Shown here one piece after another: positions 14,283 through 22,853 of a stretch of 24,798 bases of DNA; within the stretch, counting starts at the first letter, position 1, and the number at the start of each line of letters is the position of its first letter. The stretch spans positions 1 to 24,798 of the forward strand of contig JAFWZH010000084.1 of NCBI GenBank assembly GCA_017522515.1. The letters run 5' to 3'. Below the pieces are notes generated by a model that was not told the origin of the DNA, searched no databases, and saw nothing but the letters and a program-made list of their open reading frames with translations. This stretch comes from Clostridia bacterium. GTDB taxonomy: Bacteria > Bacillota_A > Clostridia > UBA1212 > UBA1255. Made by a program: the position numbers and the translations under genes.

Positions 14283-15816
14283 TACAAAATCAAATTACAT
14301 TGGAATAACTTTAGGTCCTATAATGGATACTATGAGTATCATGACAAAACCTGGTGCTTTGTGGCTTTCAAGTTATATGTTTTCGTACATATCTAAACAA
14401 TTGTGTGTTGAGATAGGAAAGGAAATAGGTGTTGAGAAGATTATTACTCCGTTTGTTCCCGAAAAGGATCATAAGGACTATGATATAATCATGAATAGAG
14501 AAGATGGAGTAGGTCTTTTTCATGATCACATAATTTTTGAGAATGTCGGTGATATTTGGGACAAACTTTCGGGAATCAAAGAAAAGGTAATCAAAGATGT
14601 AGCTTTAAAGCTTTCTTTAAATTATGATTTGCTAAAAGATTACGTTATGATAAAAGAATGTCGCTTTAATGTAGGAGAAAAGGAAAATCCTATATTGCGT
14701 TGCGGTAAAATGCTTGATTGCATGGAGTTGCCCAAGGTGTTTTCGCCGACAGAGGTAATACATCCTGTTAAAAGCGCCCTTAATAACAAGTCAGTAAAGG
14801 AAATTGCAAAAAATTTCGTAGGTATAGATATTAATCAAAAAATTGACGAGTCAAAATGGAATCTTATTTGCACTTCAGTAAAAGAAAACGGTGAGGTGCA
14901 AGAATTTAAAGATTTACCGAGTATTGCTTTTCGTGAAGAAAATAAAGGATTTAAGAAAAATAATTACTATTGCTTATTGAGAGCAGACGGAGACTATATG
15001 AGCCATATTATTTCCGACCTTGACGATTATAGAGGTTTCTCTCAAGCTTGCCTCAAATATTGTGATATGGTAGCCAATACAGTAAAAGAATATGGTGGTG
15101 TCACAATTTTTGCAGGAGGAGATGACTTGTTTGCGATTGTTCCATGTGAAGGTAATACAGGTACGATTTTTGATTTGATTTTTAGTATTGATAATGTCTT
15201 TAAAACAAGTTTCAAAGAGTACATAGATAAAATTATCGAGTTCAATAAAACTTCTGATAAACCGAAAACTATACCGTCGTTATCCTTTGGGGCTTTTATT
15301 TGTCATGAAAAATATCCTTTGTATGAAGCTGTTCAAACATCTGCGGCACTATTATTTGATGTTGCGAAGAAGAAAAATAATCAAAAGAAAAATTGCTTGG
15401 CTTTGCATCTTCAAAAGCACTCCGGACAAAGTGAAAATCTAATCATCTCTAAAGAAGCACTCAGTGAAATCAAAAAAATACTGACAGGTGTACTCGAATA
15501 TAATAAAGATAAAGAAAAGTGTAATGAGGCATTTCTTCTTTCGGCAGCATATAAAATATTGACTTTTGATACACTAATTGATTCAGCTTATGATATAGAC
15601 GAGGTCTTCAAAAATATTTTTGATGCAGGATATCATGTTGGTGATGAAAAATTAAAAAATTTCTTGCATAATAAGTTACCTGAGTTATATAAAAATCACT
15701 GCAAAACAAAGGGATTTATTTTAATTGAGAAGAATAAGGAACAAGATAAACCCTCGCGTGCTTTGGCTCAAGCGATAAGGGTTATCAAGTTCTTTGTTGA
15801 GAAAGGGGATGAATAA
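14272..15816 (+). CDS. cas10: Cas10/Cmr2, cyclase-type large subunit without HD domain
   Basis: 514 aa. ATG 14272 chosen (AAGGAGG 14256-14262, 9 nt away) rather than GTG 14266; it overlaps cmr1 by 11 nt. The N-terminus goes straight into a Cmr2-type palm-like region (IGITLGPIMDTMSI, then LWLSSYMFSYI). The polymerase/cyclase palm carries LLRADGDYMSHII (about 236-248) and TIFAGGDDLFAIV (GGDD at about 282-285). A helical C-terminal domain follows. GGDD is intact, so synthesis of cyclic oligoadenylates or SAM-AMP from ATP is expected on target RNA binding. No H-D nuclease motif is present, so direct single-stranded DNA cutting by this subunit is not expected; immunity should depend on signalling. 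Confidence 0.93.
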   Translation: MDNDTKSNYIGITLGPIMDTMSIMTKPGALWLSSYMFSYISKQLCVEIGKEIGVEKIITPFVPEKDHKDYDIIMNREDGVGLFHDHIIFENVGDIWDKLSGIKEKVIKDVALKLSLNYDLLKDYVMIKECRFNVGEKENPILRCGKMLDCMELPKVFSPTEVIHPVKSALNNKSVKEIAKNFVGIDINQKIDESKWNLICTSVKENGEVQEFKDLPSIAFREENKGFKKNNYYCLLRADGDYMSHIISDLDDYRGFSQACLKYCDMVANTVKEYGGVTIFAGGDDLFAIVPCEGNTGTIFDLIFSIDNVFKTSFKEYIDKIIEFNKTSDKPKTIPSLSFGAFICHEKYPLYEAVQTSAALLFDVAKKKNNQKKNCLALHLQKHSGQSENLIISKEALSEIKKILTGVLEYNKDKEKCNEAFLLSAAYKILTFDTLIDSAYDIDEVFKNIFDAGYHVGDEKLKNFLHNKLPELYKNHCKTKGFILIEKNKEQDKPSRALAQAIRVIKFFVEKGDE

Positions 15817-15817
15817 A

Positions 15818-16864
15818 GTGGCAGTTTATAAAATTACTTTTACGCCATCCGGTCCGTACTTTTTCGGTAACGAAAATACATTTAAGTACCCAAAAGCCAA
15901 ATCTAAAGAGGATAATCCTTATTATATAAGAAGTGAAAATACTCCTTCTCAAAGTACTGTTTTTGGTTCTTTAAGATATATTTTGTTGCCGGAGAAAGGC
16001 TTGGATAAACTTAAACTTGAACACAATATTGCAGCAATTGGAGAATCCGGATTTAATATGGATAATACAACCATCCAAACATTTGGCCTTATTAAAAGAA
16101 TGTCAGCGGTTTTTATTTCAAAAGGTGATGAGCTGTTTATACCTACTCCGTTTGATCATAAAAAGTCAGATGAAATAACTGAATATACACCGTTTCAAAA
16201 ATATGATGGTTTAATCACAACGGATAAAAGCGAAAAGTTATATACCGAAGAATACGACGCTAAAGAAGGCATAAGCGAGTCTTTTATGTCGATAAAAGAT
16301 AATCAAATTTGCAATGATTTGATAAGCGTAGAAGTTCGTGTTGGTATAAATCGTAATAATACAAAGGATGGTTTCTTTAAAAAGGAGTATAAAAACCTTA
16401 AAGCTGGCTATTCGTTTTGTGTTTTTGCAGAAATTGGCGGAGATGATTTGGAGAAAGTAAATATTCAAACGGTTTCTATGGGTCAAGGTAAAGTACCTTT
16501 TGCCGTTAAGTTTGAGAAAATTGATAAAGAAATAAAGGATGTATATGATATTGTAGAATCTGCTATTAATAAAAAAACTATAGAAAATTATAAACGCTTT
16601 TATTGTTTAAGTGATATGGTTGTGGGTTGTGCTTTATACGATAATGCTAAATTTGCAATCGTGCAAACTCGCGAGCACAGAAGCTTTAAGAGAGATGCCG
16701 GTAAGTATACCAAAAGTCAGGTACTCCACAGACTTGTAAAAGCGGGCAGTGTTTTCTTAGTAGATGATAATATTGAAGAAATTGATTTTGCTCAAAATAC
16801 TATAAGCCAAAAGAATTCATACACAATTGGATATAATCAAATAATAACTATTAAAAATAATTAA
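15818..16864 (+). CDS. cmr3: Cmr3-like (Cas5 group) RAMP protein
   Basis: 348 aa. Start GTG 15818, one base after the cas10 stop, with AAAGGGG (15802-15808) 9 nt before it; the in-frame ATG 15809 has no spacing. The N-terminus KITFTPSGPYFFGNE and the PSQSTVFGSLRYILL segment (about 43-57) are typical of Cas5-group RAMP proteins such as Cmr3/Csm4, and the C-terminal NSYTIGYNQIITI holds the glycine loop. Cmr3 pairs with Cas10 and holds the 5' handle of the crRNA. Position after cas10 agrees. Confidence 0.82.
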   Translation: MAVYKITFTPSGPYFFGNENTFKYPKAKSKEDNPYYIRSENTPSQSTVFGSLRYILLPEKGLDKLKLEHNIAAIGESGFNMDNTTIQTFGLIKRMSAVFISKGDELFIPTPFDHKKSDEITEYTPFQKYDGLITTDKSEKLYTEEYDAKEGISESFMSIKDNQICNDLISVEVRVGINRNNTKDGFFKKEYKNLKAGYSFCVFAEIGGDDLEKVNIQTVSMGQGKVPFAVKFEKIDKEIKDVYDIVESAINKKTIENYKRFYCLSDMVVGCALYDNAKFAIVQTREHRSFKRDAGKYTKSQVLHRLVKAGSVFLVDDNIEEIDFAQNTISQKNSYTIGYNQIITIKNN

Positions 16865-16881
16865 TTTAGGAGGACATAATA

Positions 16882-17670
16882 ATGAAAAAAGGACTTTATT
16901 ACATTGACTGTATCACAAATCTTCATGTAGGCTCAGGAGATATAAACTATAACATAATCGATAAAGAAGTAGAGAAGGATCCGATTACCGAGAATCCTGT
17001 TATACATGCTTCAGGAGTAAAAGGTGCGCTGAGAGATTGGGCAAAGAAAAGATTATCAGATGATGAAAAAGTATCTAAGATATTCGGTGCTCCTTGCACA
17101 ACTGATGCGTCGGAAACTTCAGGTACTCAAAGCTACTTTAATGCACAAATTATTTGCAGACCTATGAGAGCGTGTGGCACAGCGGCTTCTATCAAAGTGA
17201 CTACACTCGATGCACTTAGAAACTTTGTTAATACAACAGCAGCCTTTGGTTTTGATGTTGGTTTGACTTTAGAAGATTTAGGTAATGATAATTTTGTTTT
17301 TGATAATTGCGACTTTCTCGTTTCCGGCGAAGGTATATTAAGTGTAGAAGGAGAAAAAGTAAAAACGATAACAAATAATAATGGCGTGGTTCAAAAAATC
17401 AAAGCCGTTATCGGTGATGATTTTGCGATTGTTAAATCATTTTCTGATTATGATTTGCCTGTTATCGCTCGCAATAATCTTCAAATGAAAAGTGGAGGTC
17501 TTTGGTATGAGCAATATGTACCGTATGGTAGCAGATTCTATATTATAATCTTATCAGAATCGAATGAGATAGAGGCAATCCCTGAAAAAGAAGAAGTTAT
17601 TCAAATTGGCGGTAATTCTTCTATTGGTTATGGTTATTGCAAATTTGTCGAGTGTCAAAAAGGAGAATGA
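16882..17670 (+). CDS. cmr4: Cmr4 (Cas7 group) backbone and target-RNA cleavage subunit
   Basis: 262 aa, ATG 16882 after AGGAGGA. Cmr4 hallmarks: LHVGSGD (14-20), IIDKEVEKD (25-33), NPVIHASGVKGALR (38-51) and the C-terminal loop IGGNSSIGYGY. Asp27 matches the catalytic aspartate of Cmr4 (Asp26 in Pyrococcus), so site-specific target RNA cleavage at 6-nt steps is expected. Several copies stack along the crRNA spacer. Confidence 0.92.
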   Translation: MKKGLYYIDCITNLHVGSGDINYNIIDKEVEKDPITENPVIHASGVKGALRDWAKKRLSDDEKVSKIFGAPCTTDASETSGTQSYFNAQIICRPMRACGTAASIKVTTLDALRNFVNTTAAFGFDVGLTLEDLGNDNFVFDNCDFLVSGEGILSVEGEKVKTITNNNGVVQKIKAVIGDDFAIVKSFSDYDLPVIARNNLQMKSGGLWYEQYVPYGSRFYIIILSESNEIEAIPEKEEVIQIGGNSSIGYGYCKFVECQKGE

Positions 17671-17672
17671 AT

Positions 17673-18074
17673 ATGAACAAACGTAAAGTAGAATATTATT
17701 TACCCAAAAGCATTGAAGCTCTTAACGATGACAATTGCAAGATTGTAAAAAAAATAAAAAAAGATGACGGCACAATAAAAACAAATATCGATAAAACTTT
17801 CAGAGGTTATATATCTTCATTTGGAGCTGCTGTTACAATGGGAAGCTTTAAAGCAGCTGTCGCATTTTTCAGCACTCAGTCAGGAGCAGAACAACCAAGA
17901 CAAGAACTTATAAGACTTTTGTGGTTTTTGACAAAAGATGAGTGGAAAAACGCTCAGGATATTAGTCAAGAGATTATATCTAAAGATAATGACGAGTTGA
18001 ATCGACTCAAAGAAGAGTTTTTGAATGCATCCATTGCTGTTAAACTTGCTATGAATGCATACAATCTTGTATGA
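17673..18074 (+). CDS. cmr5: Cmr5 small subunit
   Basis: 133 aa. ATG 17673 is favoured because AAGGAG (17660-17665) lies 7 nt upstream, while ATG 17667 is too near it. All-helical, with FRGYISSFGAAVTMGSFKAAVAFFS (about 35-59), then a QEL-x-R-LLWFL helix: the pattern of Cmr5, which lines the crRNA-target duplex opposite Cmr4. Lies two bases after cmr4. Confidence 0.85.
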   Translation: MNKRKVEYYLPKSIEALNDDNCKIVKKIKKDDGTIKTNIDKTFRGYISSFGAAVTMGSFKAAVAFFSTQSGAEQPRQELIRLLWFLTKDEWKNAQDISQEIISKDNDELNRLKEEFLNASIAVKLAMNAYNLV

Positions 18075-18087
18075 AGAGGTGATATTC

Positions 18088-18828
18088 TTGTCTGTTGATA
18101 ATCTTAATTTACTATTTAATAAAACATATTATCTTGAAATCGGAAAGCCTGATTTCGTAAGTAGTATTGCAAAGAAAAACGAAAAAATCTTTAAAACAGA
18201 ATTTGATGCTGATAGAGATTATTTGAAACTAGATGAACGAATAGCTACTGAACGCATATTAATGAAGACTGCGTATCCAGGTCTTATGATAGGCACAGGA
18301 TACACGCATGGTTCAGGTATTGAAGGCGCAAATGATGATATCAATGTAGGCTTTTCACTTGATTATGTAAGTGGTCAACCATATATCCCCTCAAGCTCCG
18401 TTAAAGGTGTTTTGAGAAGTGCTTTTAAGCACGAAGATTTTATAAAAGGTATACTTGGTAAAGATAATCTTGATGTGTCAAAGCTTGAAAAAAATATTTT
18501 TGGCGATAATGCGGATAAGACTGAGGGAGAAGATCAGTTCTTTGATGCTGTAATACGTTATTCAGTTCGCAACGATAAAAGAATATTAGGTGATGACTAT
18601 ATTACTCCGCATAATAATATTATCAAAAATCCTATACCGATACTTATGATGAAAGTACTTCCTGATGTGGTTTTTGAGTTTAGATTTAAGTTGAGCGATA
18701 TAGAAATAGGAGAGATAACCATTACCGCAGAGGATAAGAAATATTTGTTTACAAAAATACTGTCTGTTCTCGGTGTTGGAGCCAAGACAAATGTTGGCTA
18801 CGGCAATTTGATTGAATATAAGGAGTAA
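18088..18828 (+). CDS. cmr6: Cmr6 RAMP protein
   Basis: 246 aa from TTG 18088, behind AGAGGTGA (18075-18082). The upstream in-frame ATG 18055 would overlap cmr5 by 20 nt and has no ribosome-binding site. Motifs: MIGTGYTHGSGIEGA, then VGFSLDYVSGQPYIPSSSVKGVLRSAF (about 89-115), IFGD, and the C-terminal glycine loop VLGVGAKTNVGYGN, all usual for Cmr6. Cmr6 lies next to Cmr1 at the 3' end of the crRNA. Confidence 0.9.
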   Translation: MSVDNLNLLFNKTYYLEIGKPDFVSSIAKKNEKIFKTEFDADRDYLKLDERIATERILMKTAYPGLMIGTGYTHGSGIEGANDDINVGFSLDYVSGQPYIPSSSVKGVLRSAFKHEDFIKGILGKDNLDVSKLEKNIFGDNADKTEGEDQFFDAVIRYSVRNDKRILGDDYITPHNNIIKNPIPILMMKVLPDVVFEFRFKLSDIEIGEITITAEDKKYLFTKILSVLGVGAKTNVGYGNLIEYKE

Positions 18829-18830
18829 GA

Positions 18831-19340
18831 TTGTTAGTGAAAAACTTTTATGTAGATGCAGAAAGTGACGGTTTGTACGGTAAATTCCTCAGTGTGGCTG
18901 TATTGGTTACAGATGAAAACGGTGTAACGGCAGACAGATTCTATGCTGCAGTTATCACTAAAGAAGAGAATATAGCAACTCCGTGGGTTCGTGAAAATGT
19001 ATTTCCGTATCTAAAAAATGCTGATACTTTTTACAGTAACGAGAGTGAATTGCTGGATGCTTTTTGGAACTTTTGGCTCAAGCATAAGGATGATTCTATC
19101 TGTATATCATATGTAGGTTATCCTGTAGAGAGCAGATTGTTTATGACTTGTGTTATGAAAAATATGACGGAAAGGGCTTTCTTAGGCCCATTTCCGTTGT
19201 ATGATTTATCTACATTGCTTGTTGCAAAAGGATATGATTTTAATGTTGATTTGTCTGAAATATCAACATTGAAACTCATACCCCATGATGCAATGAACGA
19301 TGTAAAAATGATTGCTGATGTGTGGCATAGATTAATTTAA
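18831..19340 (+). CDS. DEDD-type 3'-5' exonuclease-like protein
   Basis: 169 aa. TTG 18831 follows AAGGAG (18820-18825) by 5 nt; GTG 18837 is an alternative 11 nt away. Exonuclease motif I is FYVDAESDG (D9, E11) and motif III is PHDAMNDVKM (H152, D157), so it is DEDDh-like. Motif II is less clear; GYPVESRLF (E100) has Glu where Asp is usual. DEDD nucleases trim RNA or DNA from the 3' end, and I recall that relatives have been noted beside CorA in type III loci where other loci have the SAM-AMP phosphodiesterase NrN or a SAM-AMP lyase. As last gene of the cmr operon (2 bases after cmr6) it may degrade the second messenger, or trim crRNA. That role is inference. Confidence 0.75.
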   Translation: MLVKNFYVDAESDGLYGKFLSVAVLVTDENGVTADRFYAAVITKEENIATPWVRENVFPYLKNADTFYSNESELLDAFWNFWLKHKDDSICISYVGYPVESRLFMTCVMKNMTERAFLGPFPLYDLSTLLVAKGYDFNVDLSEISTLKLIPHDAMNDVKMIADVWHRLI

Positions 19341-19401
19341 TAAAAAACAGGTTGCGAATTGTGATACACATGTTGTGAGTTTAGAGTTATGGAGGAATTT
19401 G

Positions 19402-22400
19402 ATGAAATATTTGAAAAATTTTTTGTGTATGATGTTGGCTTTTGTTTTAGTATTTTCCATGGTTTCAATGTTGGATGTATCTGTGTTTGCATCTGATGCT
19501 TCGATGGACGGTGTTGGAACAACAGATAATCCATATGTAATAAAAAATGCTGTACAACTCGATCAAGTCCGCAACAATCTAAGTGGATCTTATATTTTGG
19601 GAGCAAACATCGACTTGTCATCAATATCAAATTGGACACCGATAGGCACAGAATCGAATCCATTTACGGGAACGTTTAATGGCAATGGATATGTAGTTAG
19701 CAATGTTGTTATTAATGTGTCACTAAACGAGAATACCCTAACGGAGGGTTCAGCATATATGGGCTTTTTTGGATACACAAATGGTGCGACAATTGTAAAT
19801 CTAGGAATAGAAAAAGCAAGTTATACGATTACATCGGGAGATTTTTCATCAGGAAAATTTTCTAATGCCGGAGGAATTGTTGCTGTAATGAATAATACCA
19901 TTATAGAACAGTGTTATTTTGATGGTAAGATTAACAACAACGTAGGAAAAAATATTTATTCGCGTGCCGCCGGTATTTCAGCTATTGGAATAAACTCCAC
20001 CGTAACGGATACATATTGTAATGTTGATATATATGCCAATGCATACAATATGAATACAATGGCGGCGGGATTGGTTGCTTGGCTTGATTCGGTTACGGTA
20101 AATAGATGCTATGTAACCGGTAGTGTGGTTGGCGAAAATACAAAGGGGCCTAGTTATGTCGGAGGCGGTAATTCGTCAGGCAATGCATCGTCAATTTTTG
20201 GGTATATTATTTCTTACGGTGGGACAGTAAAGAACAGCGTCTTTATGCTTGATGTTTTAAATGCTAATGGAACTACAAACTATAAAGATAGCGTTGGTAA
20301 CTTTTCGGAAAAGTTAAACAATAAGATAATCACTAGTTCCTCAGACGAGGCTATACAGCAGAAAATATATGAAAATTTAGGATGGAATTTTGAAAAAGTA
20401 TGGCTGATTGAAAGCGGTTATCCAATATTGCAAGTGTTTAAAAACAAAGAGCATGAATCGTCAAATGAAGATATTGTTAATATTTTGATTAATTCATACA
20501 TTCAGCAGCATTTGGATTTTATAGAATCGAGCGAATATCAATCCTTGATAAATAATGCTTCGTTCTATTATAATGTTATGAAACATGAGGATGACTCGGC
20601 AGCTGTTGCGTATGGTTTGTGGGAATATCTGGGTGATATGGGTGAAATTGCAACACTAAAATTTAATGATCTTATGATTTGTGATAATCCGTATGATCTA
20701 ATATTGAGTGATATATTTACTAATTATGCAACCGTAGATAATTTCAGTTCTGCAGTTAATTTGGGGATTATAGATGGATCAAATGAACTTTACGATACAT
20801 TGCTCAATGTTCTGAAAAGCAGAAAAGAGTGGGATGAAAGTTATAATAAAAAACTGGAAATTGAGATAAAGGGGATGGTGTTCGAACCAAATTACAAAGT
20901 AAAGGACACGCATGCCTATGAAACTATAAAAAAACTAATTAATGGAATGATTTCTGACAATCAGTTAGAAAGTATATTTGTTGGACTAAAAAAGGCAGAT
21001 GTGGTGTATGATTATATTAATAACGGAGCTGATATTGTAAACAATTTTATCAGTGCTTACAATGCTTATATCGCTGCAATGGGTTATATCGAAGCGAAAA
21101 ATGATATTCTGTCAACTTTGATTGTTGCTGGATACGAGATGGATCAAATTTGTGGAGCGTATTATATAGCCTCACTATCGACATATTTGTCGATTGAAGA
21201 TGAAGATGATGCTTTTGATTTTGCTTTAGGCGAATTGATGAAAGATACTGCGTGGACGACGTATGATTTGATTGCACAGAAACTTTTTCAGCAAGGTGTT
21301 TACAAATTTGTTGCAGAGGCTTTAGGTACAACAGCAGGAACAATAGGTATTGTTACTTTTGCATATAACACAACATATAAGGTTCTTGATTTTATAACCG
21401 CAAATGGCGATAAAGGTGATTTGTACAAAGTTATGTATGCAGCGGCAAAATTAGAAGAGGTGTTATTGGATAATTCAAAAGCTTATGCAAACTCATTAAA
21501 AAATGATCCTGTCATCGATAAGGCGAAATTGTTTGACGCTTCGTGGGGATTGCTTAAAAATATCGAAAATTATTCATTTCAAATATTATCACAATACGCT
21601 GCAAAAAGTAAAATATCAACCAGATTTCTTAATTTTTTTAATAAGGATTATGTTTCTGATGATATGACGGCACCGTTATATCTCGCAAGCGTTTGGAATG
21701 GGGCGAATTGTCATAATAGTACTCCGAGTTTGATATATAAAGTTGTAAGTGTTAAGTGTCCAACGGATGTGTATATAAAACTTAACGAGGAAAGACAAGT
21801 CGAAATAACAGAAAACAGGATAACAGCAAATAATAAGTATATAGTTGGAATGGTAGTTGGTGACGAAAAATACATCTCACTACCTATTACGAACGGACAT
21901 CTTATTAAAATAGAGGCGACGGGTGATGGTAGCATGACATACTCAGTTTCTGAATATGATGACTTGGATTTGGTTCGCTATGTAAAATATAAAGATATAC
22001 CGTTATTAGAGAAACAAGACTTTAGTGGTCGTATTGATAATGAATTATTTACTAATGAAATAAATTATGATTTGTTGTCAGGCAACACTGTATTTCATTG
22101 TTCATTTGATTCTTTATGGGGAATTCATAATGATGGTGACAATCATATTTTTACGAAATATGTCACTGATAATAATGCGACATGCCAAAAGTATGGAACT
22201 AAAACAGCTTCATGTGATAACAATTGCGGTGCGACACATACCGTGGTTGACAATAGCTGTTTGGCAGATCACCAATGGCAGGAAGCGACATGTGCCACAG
22301 CAAAGACTTGCTCTGTGTGTGGAGCTACAGAAGGAGAATCTAATGGGCATAAACCAGATCGCGAGGGGCATGCTACTGAAGATTATGCTATCAAGTGTTC

Positions 22401-22779
22401 TATTTGTGGTTATGAAATAGAAGCGCAGCTCGCACATGATCATATTTATAATATGAAAGTTGTAAATGATACATACAAAGTAAGTGATGCGACTTGTAAG
22501 TCAAAGGCAGTATATTATAAGTCATGTAGATGCGGAGAAAAAGGAACAGAAACATTTAAACATGGAGAATTTGCAAACCATACTCCGGACAGTGAAAAAG
22601 CAACAGAAACTAAATCTGTTAAATGCTTGGTTTGTGGGTTTGAAATTGCACCCGCAATAGAACATCCGCAAACTGGCGATTCGAACCATTTGATTGTTTG
22701 GATTGTATTATTTGCGGTGTCGATGATGGCTTTTGTTTTGAATATATTTCGCAGAGTGTTTTTAAAGAAAAATGAATGA
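19402..22779 (+). CDS. Large sortase-anchored surface protein with beta-helix repeats
   Basis: 1125 aa, ATG 19402 after GGAGGAA (19391-19397). A signal peptide (about 1-30, cleaved after VFA) is followed by GLUG-like beta-helix repeats (about 40-330; segments such as NWTPIGTESNPFTGTFNGNG and AAGLVAW). A long helical region follows (about 360-760). A C-terminal region has cysteine-pair repeats (CATAKTCSVCG, YAIKCSICG, KSVKCLVCG) and ends in HPQTGDS, a membrane helix and a basic tail. PQTGD is a common clostridial variant of LPXTG, so sortase links it to the cell wall. A role in adhesion is usual for such proteins. No clear promoter is seen in the 61-base gap after the exonuclease gene, so it may read through from the cmr operon, though its function appears unrelated. 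Confidence 0.85.
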   Translation: MKYLKNFLCMMLAFVLVFSMVSMLDVSVFASDASMDGVGTTDNPYVIKNAVQLDQVRNNLSGSYILGANIDLSSISNWTPIGTESNPFTGTFNGNGYVVSNVVINVSLNENTLTEGSAYMGFFGYTNGATIVNLGIEKASYTITSGDFSSGKFSNAGGIVAVMNNTIIEQCYFDGKINNNVGKNIYSRAAGISAIGINSTVTDTYCNVDIYANAYNMNTMAAGLVAWLDSVTVNRCYVTGSVVGENTKGPSYVGGGNSSGNASSIFGYIISYGGTVKNSVFMLDVLNANGTTNYKDSVGNFSEKLNNKIITSSSDEAIQQKIYENLGWNFEKVWLIESGYPILQVFKNKEHESSNEDIVNILINSYIQQHLDFIESSEYQSLINNASFYYNVMKHEDDSAAVAYGLWEYLGDMGEIATLKFNDLMICDNPYDLILSDIFTNYATVDNFSSAVNLGIIDGSNELYDTLLNVLKSRKEWDESYNKKLEIEIKGMVFEPNYKVKDTHAYETIKKLINGMISDNQLESIFVGLKKADVVYDYINNGADIVNNFISAYNAYIAAMGYIEAKNDILSTLIVAGYEMDQICGAYYIASLSTYLSIEDEDDAFDFALGELMKDTAWTTYDLIAQKLFQQGVYKFVAEALGTTAGTIGIVTFAYNTTYKVLDFITANGDKGDLYKVMYAAAKLEEVLLDNSKAYANSLKNDPVIDKAKLFDASWGLLKNIENYSFQILSQYAAKSKISTRFLNFFNKDYVSDDMTAPLYLASVWNGANCHNSTPSLIYKVVSVKCPTDVYIKLNEERQVEITENRITANNKYIVGMVVGDEKYISLPITNGHLIKIEATGDGSMTYSVSEYDDLDLVRYVKYKDIPLLEKQDFSGRIDNELFTNEINYDLLSGNTVFHCSFDSLWGIHNDGDNHIFTKYVTDNNATCQKYGTKTASCDNNCGATHTVVDNSCLADHQWQEATCATAKTCSVCGATEGESNGHKPDREGHATEDYAIKCSICGYEIEAQLAHDHIYNMKVVNDTYKVSDATCKSKAVYYKSCRCGEKGTETFKHGEFANHTPDSEKATETKSVKCLVCGFEIAPAIEHPQTGDSNHLIVWIVLFAVSMMAFVLNIFRRVFLKKNE

Positions 22780-22853
22780 TATTGTTGTGAAAAAAGGCAG
22801 TTTGCCCTTAAAAGTGATTATGATTTAAATTTGAAACAAAGATTGAAGTGCAT

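Noticed and set aside
14272..14700. HD nuclease domain at the Cas10 N-terminus
   Set aside because: No HD pair with supporting His residues is found; the N-terminus begins directly with the Cmr2 palm-like region.
12909..18828. Type III-A (Csm) assignment
   Set aside because: The gene order and the motifs of the Cmr4, Cmr5 and Cmr6 proteins match type III-B, with a Cmr1-like protein first.
22792..22813. Terminator hairpin after the surface-protein gene
   Set aside because: The stem (AAGGCA/TGCCCTT) is short and bulged and is not followed by a T tract.
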